A stretch of DNA of 64,000 nucleotides from Oxalobacteraceae bacterium UBA6018 (GCA_002428015.1 DIZW01000111.1:1-64000), one strand, 5' to 3'. Positions 42,385 through 51,855 are shown, numbered from the stretch's first letter. A program made the numbers and translations. The notes: a model not told the origin generated them from the letters alone.

Positions 42385-43023
42385 ATGAGCAAGAACCTTG
42401 GCAACGGCGTGGGCGACGGCGTGCCCGAGCAGGCGGACAGTGACACGAGCAGTGACACGAGCAGCGATCCGCGCGTCAAGCGCACCCGGCGCCGCCTGCA
42501 CGAGGCCTTGCTCGCGCTGTCGATCGAGCGCGGCTACGACGCCGTCACCGTCCAGGACGTGCTGGTGCGCGCCGAGACGGCCCGCTCGACCTTCTATGCG
42601 CACTTCCGCGACAAGGACGACCTGCTCCTGGCCGGCTTTCGCGACCGCGGCGAGCCCCTGTTCAGCGCCCTGTTCGATGCTGGCGACGGGGCCGATCCGT
42701 TCATCGGCTTCACGCGCCACCTGTTTGCCCACATCGACCAGAACAAGGCCTTCGCCAAGGCCATCCTGGGCACCAGCTCGGCCGCGCTGGTGATCGGCCA
42801 TCTGCGCAACATCATCGTGATCGAGGCGCGCCGGCTGGTGGGCGCGCGGCGCGCGGCCCAAGGCGGCGTGCTGGACGAGCTGAGCGTGCAATTCGTCGCC
42901 AGCACCGCCTTCAATCTGCTCACCTGGTGGATCGACCACGACTTCCCGCTCGGCGTGGACGAGATGAGCGCGGTTTGCCACCGCTTCATCGCCACCGGCC
43001 TGGGCCGGCCCGGCGAAGCCTGA
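42385..43023 (+). CDS. TetR-family regulator of the ABC exporter
   Basis: A 212-residue regulator; the ATG at 42385 follows gaggagctga. Residues 30-80 form the HTH: KRTRRRLHEALLALSIERGY, then the recognition helix region AETARSTFYAHFRDKDDLLLAGF. The ligand-binding half is all helical. It is divergent from the exporter operon with a palindromic site between. Its N-terminus has a short repeated DTSSDTSSD stretch. Confidence 0.88.
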   Translation: MSKNLGNGVGDGVPEQADSDTSSDTSSDPRVKRTRRRLHEALLALSIERGYDAVTVQDVLVRAETARSTFYAHFRDKDDLLLAGFRDRGEPLFSALFDAGDGADPFIGFTRHLFAHIDQNKAFAKAILGTSSAALVIGHLRNIIVIEARRLVGARRAAQGGVLDELSVQFVASTAFNLLTWWIDHDFPLGVDEMSAVCHRFIATGLGRPGEA

Positions 43024-43038
43024 GGCAGGGTCGCAGGC

Positions 43039-43641
43039 TCAGGCGCGCATGCTGGTGCGGACCAGGTCGGCGACGTTGTCGACATTGAGCTTGCTCATCA
43101 GGCGGGCCTTGTGCACTTCGACGGTGCGCACGCTGATGCCGAGCAGTTCGGCCACTTCCCGGTTGTGCTTGCCGCTGACGACCAGCTGCATGACCTCGCG
43201 CTCGCGCGGGGTGAGCGCGGCCACCAGCGCCGTGGAGCGTTCCTTGCCCTGGCTTTCGGTGAGCAGCTGGCCGACCTGGACGAAGGCGTCGTTGATCGCG
43301 TTGATCAGCTTGCTTTCCTCGAGCGGCTTTTCGAGGAAGTCGAAAGCGTCGGCCTTGAACGCGCGGCGCGCCAGGTCCACGTCGCCATGCCCGGTCATGA
43401 TGATCACCGGCAGGCGCGAATGGCGCTCGGCCAGTTCGCGCTGCAGCGCCAGCCCGTCCATGCCCGGCATGCGGATGTCGATCAGCAGGCAGCCCAGCCA
43501 ATCGGGGCGCCAGGCGTTGAGCAGGTCGGCGCCGTTGGAAAACAAGGCGATGCGGTAGCCTTGCACGCCCAGCAGCAGGCCCAGCGAATCGCGCACCGAA
43601 GGGTCGTCGTCGACGATAAATACCGTCATATCATGTGTCAT
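43039..43641 (-). CDS. FixJ-type response regulator
   Basis: A 200-residue regulator; start at 43641 (MTHDMTVFIVDDDPS) overlaps the kinase gene by 11 bases. Receiver with acidic VDDD, phospho-acceptor in CLLIDIRMPGMDG and Lys in FLEKPL, then a LuxR-type HTH (LTPREREVMQLVVSGKHNRE). It is convergent with tetR, whose stop is 15 bases away. Likely binds the CTTACG sites at 45252-45281 and 45372-45381. Confidence 0.9.
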   Translation of the reverse strand: MTHDMTVFIVDDDPSVRDSLGLLLGVQGYRIALFSNGADLLNAWRPDWLGCLLIDIRMPGMDGLALQRELAERHSRLPVIIMTGHGDVDLARRAFKADAFDFLEKPLEESKLINAINDAFVQVGQLLTESQGKERSTALVAALTPREREVMQLVVSGKHNREVAELLGISVRTVEVHKARLMSKLNVDNVADLVRTSMRA

Positions 43642-45235
43642 CACGTACTCCAGGATCTGCCAGCGGCAGGATAAATCGGAAAATGCCATGCTCGCCGATC
43701 TCGGCCCACAGGGTGCCGCCGTGGGCCTCGACGATGGTGCGCGAGAGTACCAGACCGAGCCCGAGGCCGCTCGATTTTCCCGAGACAAAGGGTTCGAACA
43801 GGCGGGCCGCGACCGCGCGCGTGACGCCGCTGCCGCTGTCCTCGACGGTGATGCGCAGGCGCCCGCCCGGCAGGCGCACGGCGCCGACGTCGACCCGGCG
43901 CGGCGCGGCGCCGGCCGCGGCCGCGTCGAAGGCGTTGGCGATCAGGTTGCGCAGCACCAGTTCGATCTGCAGGCGGTCGGCCCGGATCTGCAGGCTGGGG
44001 TGTATGTCGCGCTGCAGGGTGACGCCGTCGTCGGCGCAGCGGGTGGCGAACTGGGCGCTGACGGTCTCGACGATGCTGCGCAGGCTGGCGGTCTCGAAGT
44101 GCATCGCGCCGGTGGTGAAGAATTCGCGCAGGCGCCGCATCACTTCGGCCGCGCGCCCGGCCTCGTGCACCATCTTGTGGATCGTACCCAGCAGCAGCGG
44201 GCCATTGTCGCCGCGCGCGATCAGGTGGTCGCACGCCTTGCCGTAGGCGGTCAGCGCCGTCATCGGCTGGTTCAGCTCGTGCGCCAGCGCGGCCGCCATT
44301 TCGCCCGCCGCGGCCAGGCGCAGCGAGTGCTTCAGGTCGTGCGCGGCGGCGCGCTGTTCGTCCACCAGCACGCCGATGAAGAAGCCGACGATGGCGATCA
44401 CGGCGCCGAGCATTTGCAGCTCGTCGAACGGCACCCCTTCGGGACTGCCCCAACGCACCGTGAAGATGATGCCGAACTGGAGCACGAAGACGATCACGGC
44501 GGTCCCGGCCAGGCCCTGGCGGCTGGCGGCCCAGATCACGGGCAGCAACAGGAAATAGAAGTGCTTGAACTCGCGGGTGCCGATCAGGCCGAGAAACACG
44601 CCGCGCGCCAGCAGTAGGGCAAGCAGCACGTAGGCCAGGGTTTCCCAGTTGGTCATGACCATGCGCAGGCGATGCCGTCCGCTGTCGCTGGCCACCATCC
44701 ACAGCACCGGCATCGACATGAGCACGCCCACCACGTCGCCGATCCCGAAGCGGATCGCGGCCGTGGCCAGGGTGCCCTGCGGAAGCAGGCCGGCCAGGTC
44801 GAGGGTGCCCACGAACATCAGCGCGGTCAGGCTCAGGCCGACCACGACGATGCCCAGCCAGGTAACGAGGCTGTAGCGGTCCTTGATCATGGTCGCGTGC
44901 GAGAATCGGCGCCGCAGCACCTCGCCGATGCTGCCGTAGCCGGCCACCAGCAGCACCGACATCAGCAGGCTGGCCGGCAGGCCCGCGGGCAAGCCGCGTA
45001 CCACTTCGCACAGCAGCAGGGCGACCATCCAGGGCAAGGCGGCACGCTTGCCGATGCACAGCCACAGCACCAAGCCCAGGGCCGGGTCTGGATTCCAGGG
45101 CGTAATGTGCATACCGGCCAGCGGTTCAATGAAACTGACCCAGTCCAGGAACACGTACAGGGCGATGAACCCGGTCAGATACGGGACCAGCTCGCGGGCG
45201 CGCAGGGGGGAGTTGTTTGATAGCATCGTCCGCAT
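43631..45235 (-). CDS. MASE1-domain sensor histidine kinase
   Basis: A 534-residue membrane kinase; start at 45235 (MRTMLSNNSP). The first 300 residues hold about 8 transmembrane helices of the MASE1 type (YLTGFIALYVFLDWVSFIEP, GLVLWLCIGKRAALPWM). Catalytic core: H-box LAAALAHELNQPMTALTAYG, N-box ELVLRNLIANAFDAA, G1 VEDSGSGV, G2 GLGLGLVLSRTIVEAHGG. The H-box form is that of FixL-type kinases. It works with the FixJ-type regulator encoded immediately downstream. Confidence 0.9.
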   Translation of the reverse strand: MRTMLSNNSPLRARELVPYLTGFIALYVFLDWVSFIEPLAGMHITPWNPDPALGLVLWLCIGKRAALPWMVALLLCEVVRGLPAGLPASLLMSVLLVAGYGSIGEVLRRRFSHATMIKDRYSLVTWLGIVVVGLSLTALMFVGTLDLAGLLPQGTLATAAIRFGIGDVVGVLMSMPVLWMVASDSGRHRLRMVMTNWETLAYVLLALLLARGVFLGLIGTREFKHFYFLLLPVIWAASRQGLAGTAVIVFVLQFGIIFTVRWGSPEGVPFDELQMLGAVIAIVGFFIGVLVDEQRAAAHDLKHSLRLAAAGEMAAALAHELNQPMTALTAYGKACDHLIARGDNGPLLLGTIHKMVHEAGRAAEVMRRLREFFTTGAMHFETASLRSIVETVSAQFATRCADDGVTLQRDIHPSLQIRADRLQIELVLRNLIANAFDAAAAGAAPRRVDVGAVRLPGGRLRITVEDSGSGVTRAVAARLFEPFVSGKSSGLGLGLVLSRTIVEAHGGTLWAEIGEHGIFRFILPLADPGVRDDT

Positions 45236-45251
45236 TATGCCTTGCGTACAC

Positions 45252-45281
45252 CCCTTACGCATTAGCCCACTCGCGTAAGGG
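45252..45281. promoter_or_regulatory. Inverted repeat in the kinase/usp promoter region
   Basis: cccttacgc (45252-45260) and gcgtaaggg (45273-45281) are exact inverted arms, 17 bases before the kinase start. The half-site CTTACG recurs in the palindrome at 45372-45381. Confidence 0.45.
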
Positions 45282-45371
45282 TTTCCCCTAGGTCTCACAA
45301 GCCGCAACGGAGCCGCCCCACGCTCCGCCCCGCGAATTCCCAATAGAAACACGTATTACATAAAGGAACCG

Positions 45372-45381
45372 CTTACGTAAG
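45372..45381. promoter_or_regulatory. CTTACGTAAG palindrome upstream of the UspA-like gene
   Basis: A perfect 10-base palindrome 75 bases before the UspA-like start, made of the same CTTACG half-site as the repeat near the kinase gene. Candidate binding site of the FixJ-type regulator. Confidence 0.4.
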
Positions 45382-45455
45382 TGCCCCAATTTACGGTCGA
45401 TGGCAAGCGCCCTACAATAGAGCTACCTTGATTCTCGGCAAATAGGTTTTCCGCC

Positions 45456-46010
45456 ATGTCATACCACCGCATTTTCACCGAACCCAACCACCCGTCCTAC
45501 CTTCGCCAATTGTCGGCCGGGGCGGACGCGCTGGCCGATAACCTGCGCATCCTGGCGCCGGTCAAGCGCAATGCCGACGTCGACGCGGTGCTGGCCCATG
45601 CCGTGACCTTGGGGCAGACCGTGCGGGTGACCGTGCTGCTGCTGCACGTGACGACGTCCTCGCCGAGCCGGCCGTCCGCCGGCGGCCAGCGTGTCGGCGA
45701 CACCGGCGCGGAAGCGGTGCTGACCTACGGCGCGCAGCGCTGCCGCGCGCTGGGCATCGCCCACGCCTGCCACATCCGCGAGGGTGAGCTGGTGTTCACC
45801 ATCCTCGACGCGGCAGAAATGCTGGCCAGCGATGTCATCGTCATGCACCGCGCCAGGAAAAGCCGGCTGCGCCAGCTGTTCTCGTCCGATACCGTGCGCC
45901 GGCTCTCCAGCGAGCTGCGCTATGTTCCGCTGGTGGCGGTGCAGGAGGATGGCGCGCCGCTGGAGCCGGGCGGCGCCTTCGCCCTTGCCCGTCCCTCCTT
46001 GACGCGCTAG
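45456..46010 (+). CDS. Universal stress protein-like
   Basis: A 184-residue protein with a UspA-like outline: LRILAPVKRNADVDAVLAHAVTLG, VRVTVLLLHVT, HIREGELVFTILDAAEMLASDVIVMHRARKS and a last strand YVPLVAVQ. The usual ATP-binding GxxGS loop is not clear (RKSRLRQLFSSDTVRRL stands in its place). Divergent from the kinase/regulator pair and sharing a likely regulatory region with it. 46011-46176 holds nothing recognisable. Confidence 0.72.
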   Translation: MSYHRIFTEPNHPSYLRQLSAGADALADNLRILAPVKRNADVDAVLAHAVTLGQTVRVTVLLLHVTTSSPSRPSAGGQRVGDTGAEAVLTYGAQRCRALGIAHACHIREGELVFTILDAAEMLASDVIVMHRARKSRLRQLFSSDTVRRLSSELRYVPLVAVQEDGAPLEPGGAFALARPSLTR

Positions 46011-46176
46011 CGTACGCTGGCCAGCCCAGCGGCGAGCGCGGGTTTCATGGGCGAGGCGTAGGCCGACGCCGTTCAAATTGTCCCAGTCGGTCGCCATGCG
46101 CTGCGCGTCCCACGGCGCCGGCTTTGGGCCGCCGTCATCACAGGCGATACCCCTTGCCTGCGAAGCATCGCGGCCC

Positions 46177-46611
46177 TCAGGGCCGATGCACGCTCCGGCG
46201 GTTTGGCACGTGTGCGCCGGCGGCGGGAACGATTGAGAGGAATGCGCGCTCGCCGCCGCGCTCAAGATAGTCGGCCAGGCTGGCGCTGGACCAGCCCGCG
46301 GCGCCAGGACGCGCGCGGCGCGCGCGCAGGGCCGGCACGCACGGTCGTTTGCTGAACGGCGGCAGCGCTGGCGGCGCCCGCAGGCTGGCCGCCGCACTGC
46401 CCTGGCCCAGCGCCCCTTGCAGGAAGCCGAGCTTATTGTTGCGCACGTCAAACAGGATGCCGTGCTCGAACCAGCCGATATGCTCTCCTTTGATGGAGAA
46501 CACGCTCACGCCAAATACCCAGGCCAGCGGCAAGCCGTCCAGGCTGCGCAGACAGAATTCGTCGAGAATCGCTCCGGCATTGCCCGCTTCGTCATAGATC
46601 CACGTCACCAC
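46177..46611 (-). CDS. 4-fold beta flower-type small protein
   Basis: A 144-residue protein. The N-terminal half (MVTWIYDEAGNAGAILDEFC, WVFGVSVFSIKGEHIGWFEHGILFDVRNNKLGFL split over repeats) has the strand-turn repeats of the 4-fold beta flower family; the following part is Pro/Arg-rich and then W-S-x-x-S-L. Function is unknown. It is convergent with the UspA-like gene. Confidence 0.6.
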   Translation of the reverse strand: MVTWIYDEAGNAGAILDEFCLRSLDGLPLAWVFGVSVFSIKGEHIGWFEHGILFDVRNNKLGFLQGALGQGSAAASLRAPPALPPFSKRPCVPALRARRARPGAAGWSSASLADYLERGGERAFLSIVPAAGAHVPNRRSVHRP

Positions 46612-46725
46612 GTCACCCTCCAGCCAAAGTTAATACCCTGAGCTGTAGTCTAACTTGCAACATTTGTAACTGGCGCACCGTTGAGCAAAGCCGTAGCGAG
46701 GACGCTACAAGGCCCGCGCGAATCC

Positions 46726-46759
46726 AAAAAAAAGTCGCTCCAGCTTGCGCGGGAGCGAC
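46726..46759 (-). terminator. Intrinsic terminator of the galactose operon
   Basis: Read leftward: gtcgctcc, 10-base loop, ggagcgac, then eight T. It lies 28 bases beyond the galactose dehydrogenase stop. A second hairpin (gtagcg/cgctac, 46692-46707) is just beyond. Confidence 0.8.
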
Positions 46760-46786
46760 CTTGGCGGGGTGGCGCCGGCCTGACAA

Positions 46787-47551
46787 TCAGGTCCAGCCGG
46801 CGTCCACGACAAATTCCTGGGCCGTCATCATGCGGCTGTCGAGCGCGCCCAGGAACAGCGCCATGCTGGCCACGTCGGCGCCCACGATGCGCCCCGGCAG
46901 GCACTGGTTCTCGTCCATTTCGCGCTCGGCGTCGTCGTCGACCCACTTCTCGAGCTGGCGCGACGTCATCACCCAGCCTGGCGTGAGGGTGTTGACGCGC
47001 ACCTTGTCCTTGCCGTACTCGCGCGCCAGGCTGCGCGTGAGGCCGTTCACGGCCGACTTGCTGGTCGCGTAGACCGCGTAGCCGGCCACCTTGTTCTTCC
47101 AGCCGGTCGAACCGAGATTGATGATGGAGCCGCCGCCGCGCCGCTTCATGCCGGCCATGACGGCCTGGGCCGCGAAGAAGGCCACCTTCAAGTTGATCGC
47201 CATCTTGGCGTCGAAGTATTCCGGGCTCACTTCGAGGAAGTCGTGCCGTTCGTCGTTGGCGGTATTGTTGACCAACACGTCGATGTCGCCGACGTGGGCG
47301 ACCGCCTGGACCACCGTGGCGCGCAAGGCCTGCATGTCGGACAGGTCGCAGGCCAGGAAGAACGGCGTATGCGGCACCTTGCCGTCGAGACCGGCGACCA
47401 GCGCGCTGGACGAGTTCACGTCGCGGTCGGCGAAGGCGACCTTGGCGCCCTGGCGCGCGTACGCGGCCACGATGTCGGCGCCGATGCCCGACCCGCCGCC
47501 GGTGACGAACACCGCTTTTCCAGCCAGGCTGGGGTAATGAGCAAACTCCAT
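46787..47551 (-). CDS. SDR oxidoreductase, probable D-galactose 1-dehydrogenase
   Basis: A 254-residue short-chain dehydrogenase. Start at 47551 (MEFAHYPSLAGK). Motifs: VTGGGSGIGADI, VNNTAND, Ser in INLGSTGW, YATSK catalytic Tyr/Lys. Last gene of the leftward operon with dgoA and dgoK. By analogy with De Ley-Doudoroff loci, it should oxidise D-galactose to the lactone; an L-arabinose dehydrogenase role cannot be excluded. Confidence 0.85.
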   Translation of the reverse strand: MEFAHYPSLAGKAVFVTGGGSGIGADIVAAYARQGAKVAFADRDVNSSSALVAGLDGKVPHTPFFLACDLSDMQALRATVVQAVAHVGDIDVLVNNTANDERHDFLEVSPEYFDAKMAINLKVAFFAAQAVMAGMKRRGGGSIINLGSTGWKNKVAGYAVYATSKSAVNGLTRSLAREYGKDKVRVNTLTPGWVMTSRQLEKWVDDDAEREMDENQCLPGRIVGADVASMALFLGALDSRMMTAQEFVVDAGWT

Positions 47552-47610
47552 TGAAACGATTCCTTCAGCATTCTTATTCTTCACGACCGCCAACCCGTGG
47601 TGGCGGCGGC

Positions 47611-48231
47611 TTATTGTTGCGCCGCGCGCCACGCCGCGACGAAACGCCGCGCGCGCTGGCCCAGCTCCTCGGCCGACACGCCAGGCGAAAACAGCTGCCC
47701 GCCGATGCCGAAGCCGGTCGCGCCGACCGCCAGCCAGGGCGCGATCTCGTCGGGCGTGATGCCGCCGACGGGCCACAGTGGCGTGTTTACCGGCAGCACC
47801 GTCTTGATGGCCTTCAGGCCGTTCTTGCCCACCATCTCGGCCGGGAACAGCTTGAGCGCCTGGGCGCCCGCCTCCAGGGCCGTGAAGGCCTCGGTCGGGG
47901 TCGCCACGCCCGGTGCGCACAGCATGCCCAGCTCGACGCCGCGCCGGATCACCGCGCTGTTGCAGTTCGGTGCAACCATCAGGCGGCCCCCGGCGCCGTG
48001 CACGGCCTCGACGTGCTCGACGCTGAGCATGGTGCCGCCGCCGACGATCGCGTCGGCCGGCGCCATGCGCGCCAGGATGCCGATCGCCTCGATCGCGCCG
48101 GGACGGTTGAGCGGCACCTCGAGCAGGCGGAAGCCGGCCTCGAACAGCACCGCGCCCAGCACCGGCGCCTCGGCCGGGGTGAGCCCGCGCAGAATCGCCA
48201 CTAAGGGCGGATTAAATTGATTGACGTTCAT
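47611..48231 (-). CDS. dgoA: 2-dehydro-3-deoxy-6-phosphogalactonate aldolase
   Basis: A 206-residue KDPG/KDPGal-type aldolase: LVAILRGLTPAEAP, RLLEVPLNRPGA, VGGGTMLS, VAPNCNSAVI and the Schiff-base Lys in QALKLFPAEM, with PVGGITPDEI in the phosphate site. It splits 2-keto-3-deoxy-6-phosphogalactonate to pyruvate and glyceraldehyde-3-phosphate. Two bases downstream of dgoK. Confidence 0.9.
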   Translation of the reverse strand: MNVNQFNPPLVAILRGLTPAEAPVLGAVLFEAGFRLLEVPLNRPGAIEAIGILARMAPADAIVGGGTMLSVEHVEAVHGAGGRLMVAPNCNSAVIRRGVELGMLCAPGVATPTEAFTALEAGAQALKLFPAEMVGKNGLKAIKTVLPVNTPLWPVGGITPDEIAPWLAVGATGFGIGGQLFSPGVSAEELGQRARRFVAAWRAAQQ

Positions 48232-48233
48232 AT

Positions 48234-49124
48234 TCAGCCTTTCGGGAAGAAGTGTTTGAGTGCAGCCAGGTACACCTGATCCGGGTCCAGCACCTTGGCA
48301 TCCATGCCGAACTGCGTGGCAGCTTCGGCATAGCGTGCCGACAGGGCATGCGAGGCGATAATGTGAAGCGTGTTGTTGTGCTGGGAACTGCCCTTGCGGC
48401 CCTGGGCGGCCACGAATTCCGTGCCGATCAGCAGGCCGCTGACAAACGAGCGCGCCTGCGCCGCGGGCATCGACTTCGTCACCACCCGCGCTCGCACCCC
48501 GAACAGGCTGTGCGTGAGGGGCTGGCCCAGCCGCGCCTGCGCCATGCCGGCGGCGAACGCGGCGTCATCGTCCGGCCCGTTCGCCATCAGGGCCGACAGC
48601 GTGCCGCCCTTGCCCAGCATGGCGAAGAACTCGCCGGTCATGTAGGTCGACATCTGGTCGATGCGGCCGTCATGCAGATAAACCCATTTGCTGTGGGTGC
48701 CCGGAAGCACCATCCAGCCATCCCGCATGCCCAGCGCGACCGCGCCGAGCAATTGGGTTTCTTCGCCACGCATCACATCCACGCCGTCATCCTGGGTGCT
48801 GTAACCGGGGACGATCAGGCAGTTGGGGTGGCCCGCCACCGCCACCAGGTGGGCCGGCAAGGCTTCCAGCGGCACGCTGATGTCGAGGTAGGCCACCTCC
48901 TGCCAGCCGCTGGCCGATCCGACCATGCCGGACATGAGCACCGGCACCGTCTCGTCGACACCCATGCTGGAACGCAAGGCTGCCAGCGAGGCGGCAAAAT
49001 CCCCGTTTACCGCCAGCAAGCCCTGGCCATCCGCATGCTGCTTCAGGCAGGACCCGGCGCCCTCGATCAGATAAGCGCGCCGGTTGCTGGTTCCCCAATC
49101 GATACCGAGCAAGGAGTTTTGCAT
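48234..49124 (-). CDS. dgoK: 2-dehydro-3-deoxygalactonokinase
   Basis: A roughly 296-residue DgoK-family sugar-acid kinase: LLGIDWGTSNRRAYLIEG (phosphate loop), VLMSGMVGSASGWQEV, MVLPGTHSKWVYL and a C-terminal ASHALSARYAEAA. It phosphorylates 2-keto-3-deoxygalactonate for DgoA. The Met at 49124 fits the family best; in-frame ATG 49133 and TTG 49142 are alternatives. It follows the TonB receptor gene directly. Confidence 0.9.
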   Translation of the reverse strand: MQNSLLGIDWGTSNRRAYLIEGAGSCLKQHADGQGLLAVNGDFAASLAALRSSMGVDETVPVLMSGMVGSASGWQEVAYLDISVPLEALPAHLVAVAGHPNCLIVPGYSTQDDGVDVMRGEETQLLGAVALGMRDGWMVLPGTHSKWVYLHDGRIDQMSTYMTGEFFAMLGKGGTLSALMANGPDDDAAFAAGMAQARLGQPLTHSLFGVRARVVTKSMPAAQARSFVSGLLIGTEFVAAQGRKGSSQHNNTLHIIASHALSARYAEAATQFGMDAKVLDPDQVYLAALKHFFPKG

Positions 49125-49142
49125 GTATTCCATCGATTCCAA

Positions 49143-51734
49143 TTACAGTTTGAAGGTCAGGCCCAGGTTGTAACGGCGGCCGAAGTCGAAGGTCTGCTGC
49201 ATGAACGGATTGCCGGCCGCGGTGTAGGTCGTCTTCTGGTTGGTCACGTTGTCCATCCCGAAACGCACCTGGATGTTCGGCGTGAGCTGCTTGGACAGGC
49301 CCAGCGTGACGTAGGTTTCCGCGTCGTTCTGGATCAGCTGGCCGGCACCCCAGGTCGGGTTGCGCACGAACGGACTGTGATAGTTGGCCGACAGCCGCGC
49401 TTCGTAGCCCGCGTTCTCGTACCACACGGTCACGCCCGCGTTGTCCTTGATCAGACCTTCCACTGGGAACGGATTGCCCACAGGGATGTTCTCATGCATG
49501 TCGCTGGCGGTGTACGAGTAGTTGCTCGAAATACCGAAGCCGTTCGCAAACAGTTGCTGGTAGATCAGTTCCAGGCCGCGCACATTGCCGCCCTTGCCGT
49601 TCACCGAGCGGGTAATCAACGCATTCTGGCCGTTGATGACGGTGTTGTCGCCAGTGATGCCGATGTAGCGGCTGATCTGCTTGTAGAACAGGCCGGCCGA
49701 CAGCAGCGAGCCTTTGCCGAAGTACCACTGGTAAGCCAGGTCGACCTGGTTGGCCATCATCGGCAGCAGGCCAGGATTGCCGGCGCTGCCGGTGAGCGGC
49801 TGGCCTGGCGACGTGGCCGTGTTCAGGTTACGCGAGCCGCGCATTTCGTCCAGCGGCGCACGCGCCATCGCACGGCCTACGCTAAAGCGCAGCTGCTTCT
49901 CCTGGGCCTCGTCCATGTTGAAGATCAGGTTCAGGCTAGGCAGCACTTCGGTGTAGCTGGCGCCATCGCTGGTGGCCGTCGGCGCCTTGCCGTCGACCGA
50001 CTGCATGCCCTCGCCGGTCTGGCTCGAGTGCACCACGCGCACGCCGGCGTTGCCGCGGTAGCTCTTGCCGAACATCTCGCCTTCGAGCTCGGCCTGCCCG
50101 TACACCGAGGCGCTGCGCTCGGTCACGCGCCAGCCCGACAGCAGGTCGTTCTGGGACGGCGTCCGCCCGTTCGGGCTGAACACGTCAGGACCGAAAGCGC
50201 CGCTGTTGGTGCCCATGAAATCCTTCAAGGCCAGGAAGGAGTTGCCCATGCCGGCGACGCTCACGCGCTCGAAGGCCGACGCTGGAATGGCCGTGTTCGG
50301 GTTCAGATCCCAGGTGGTCTGGTTGTATTTCTTCTCGCGGTCGGTGAAGCGCACGCCGGTCTTGATGCGGCTGACGTCGCCCCAGCCGACGGCGCGGGCG
50401 CCATTGAGGTGCAAGGCCGAAAGCTTGTCGCGCAGGTGGCCGTCGGTGTCGACGTACATGTGGTCGCCGCTGAAGTTGGCGGCGTTGCCGGTGTCCTGGC
50501 TATAGCTGTAGTTCTCCACCTCGTTGCCCGGGAACGACCAGGTGAAGGTGCCCGGCGTGACGGAATACATGCGCAGGTCGCGCCACTGGCTGTCGCGCCC
50601 GCCACGCGAGGTCGACAGGTCGGCCTCGAGCTTCCAGTCGCCGGCGTTGAGCTTGGCGTTCACGCCGGTGGCGAACACGTCCATGTCCTGGGTCCACAGC
50701 GTGCTGTTGCTGGTCACGCCCTGGTTGGCCACCGTGGCGCCGACGACGTAGCCGTTGCGCACGTCCGTGTTGGTGTAGTCGGCGGTGCGGCCGCCGCCCC
50801 AGTTGCCGAGGTTTTCAAACCAGTGCGAGACCGCCGGTTCGCGAATGTCGGCCTTGGAATAGTAGGCGTCGCCGGTGACGAACAGGTCCGCGTTCGGTTT
50901 CCACTCGACCTTGCCCAGCGCGCTGGAACGCTTGTCGGTGCCGCGCTTGACTTCTTCGGCGAAGCCCCACGGGGTCTTGTCGACCTTGCCGTCATGGTTC
51001 ACGTCTTCCGAATTGGTCTCGTTAAAGCCCCAATGCTCGACGCGCTTGACCAGCGACGGCTGATCCTGGTAGCTGAACGCCAGCGCCACGCCGACCGTAT
51101 GGTTAGCGAACTGGTCGATGTAGATGCCACCCAGGCGTGGCTTGGTGGTCGGCGCGCCGGGAATATCGCGGCCCAGCGCGTAGTACAGCGCGTCGGCCTT
51201 CAACGACGCCTGGCGCTCCTTGTAGTTCAAGGGCTTGACGGTCTGCAGATCGACGGTGGTGGCGATGCCGCCCTCGACCAGTTCGGCGGACTGGGTCTTG
51301 TAGACGGTCGCGCCGGCCAGGGACTCGGACGGGAACTGCTCGAAGCGCACCGCGCGGTTCGGCTCGGAGGACGCCAGTTCGCGCCCGTTCAGGGTGGCGC
51401 CGACGAAACGTGGACCCAGGCCGCGAGCAACCACCTGGCTGGCGTTGCCGCGGTCGATACCGGAGGACAGCCCTGGCAGGCGCGCCAGCGATTCGGCGAT
51501 GGTGGTGTCGGGCAGCTTGCCGATGTCTTCGGAGGCGATCACCTCGACCATGCTGTTGGAGGCTTCCTTGGCCACCAGCGCGCTGCGCACCGAGGCGCGG
51601 ATGCCGGACACGGTGACCTGCTGGATCGTCTGGTCGGCGCCAGGGGCGGCAGCGTCCTGGGCGTAGGCTGTCCCGGCGGCGCCAGGCAGGGCGAACAGGC
51701 CGGCGATGAGCCAGCTCAGTTTCTTTTGTTTCAT
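49143..51734 (-). CDS. TonB-dependent outer-membrane receptor for galacto-oligosaccharides
   Basis: An 863-residue receptor of the TonB sugar type. Signal peptide (MKQKKLSWLIAGLFALPGAA), then a plug domain (VTVSGIRASVRSALVAKEAS, DIGKLPDTTIAESLARLPGL) and a 22-strand barrel region ending in the typical C-terminal Phe-Lys-Leu (GLTFKL). It imports oligosaccharides, here probably galactan fragments, by TonB energy. First gene of the receptor-dgoK-dgoA-SDR unit, with a possible LysR site upstream. Confidence 0.92.
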   Translation of the reverse strand: MKQKKLSWLIAGLFALPGAAGTAYAQDAAAPGADQTIQQVTVSGIRASVRSALVAKEASNSMVEVIASEDIGKLPDTTIAESLARLPGLSSGIDRGNASQVVARGLGPRFVGATLNGRELASSEPNRAVRFEQFPSESLAGATVYKTQSAELVEGGIATTVDLQTVKPLNYKERQASLKADALYYALGRDIPGAPTTKPRLGGIYIDQFANHTVGVALAFSYQDQPSLVKRVEHWGFNETNSEDVNHDGKVDKTPWGFAEEVKRGTDKRSSALGKVEWKPNADLFVTGDAYYSKADIREPAVSHWFENLGNWGGGRTADYTNTDVRNGYVVGATVANQGVTSNSTLWTQDMDVFATGVNAKLNAGDWKLEADLSTSRGGRDSQWRDLRMYSVTPGTFTWSFPGNEVENYSYSQDTGNAANFSGDHMYVDTDGHLRDKLSALHLNGARAVGWGDVSRIKTGVRFTDREKKYNQTTWDLNPNTAIPASAFERVSVAGMGNSFLALKDFMGTNSGAFGPDVFSPNGRTPSQNDLLSGWRVTERSASVYGQAELEGEMFGKSYRGNAGVRVVHSSQTGEGMQSVDGKAPTATSDGASYTEVLPSLNLIFNMDEAQEKQLRFSVGRAMARAPLDEMRGSRNLNTATSPGQPLTGSAGNPGLLPMMANQVDLAYQWYFGKGSLLSAGLFYKQISRYIGITGDNTVINGQNALITRSVNGKGGNVRGLELIYQQLFANGFGISSNYSYTASDMHENIPVGNPFPVEGLIKDNAGVTVWYENAGYEARLSANYHSPFVRNPTWGAGQLIQNDAETYVTLGLSKQLTPNIQVRFGMDNVTNQKTTYTAAGNPFMQQTFDFGRRYNLGLTFKL

Positions 51735-51832
51735 TTGGGTCTCTCCTGTTGGTATGTGAAGCTTCGTGCAGTCGTTTTTGTCATTGATGATCGCTGCATC
51801 GAGGTCATCCTACTAATTTCAGGGATATCCAT

Positions 51833-51855
51833 CCAATTGCTTCTTTCACAATTGG
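51833..51855. promoter_or_regulatory. Candidate LysR operator upstream of the receptor gene
   Basis: ccaattg and caattgg are exact 7-base arms around 9 bases, containing a T-N11-A LysR core. It lies in the 140-base gap between the LysR gene and the receptor gene. Pattern evidence only. Confidence 0.4.

Noticed and set aside
43111..43674. Rightward frame of 187 codons
   Set aside because: Antisense to the FixJ-type regulator, with shadow composition.
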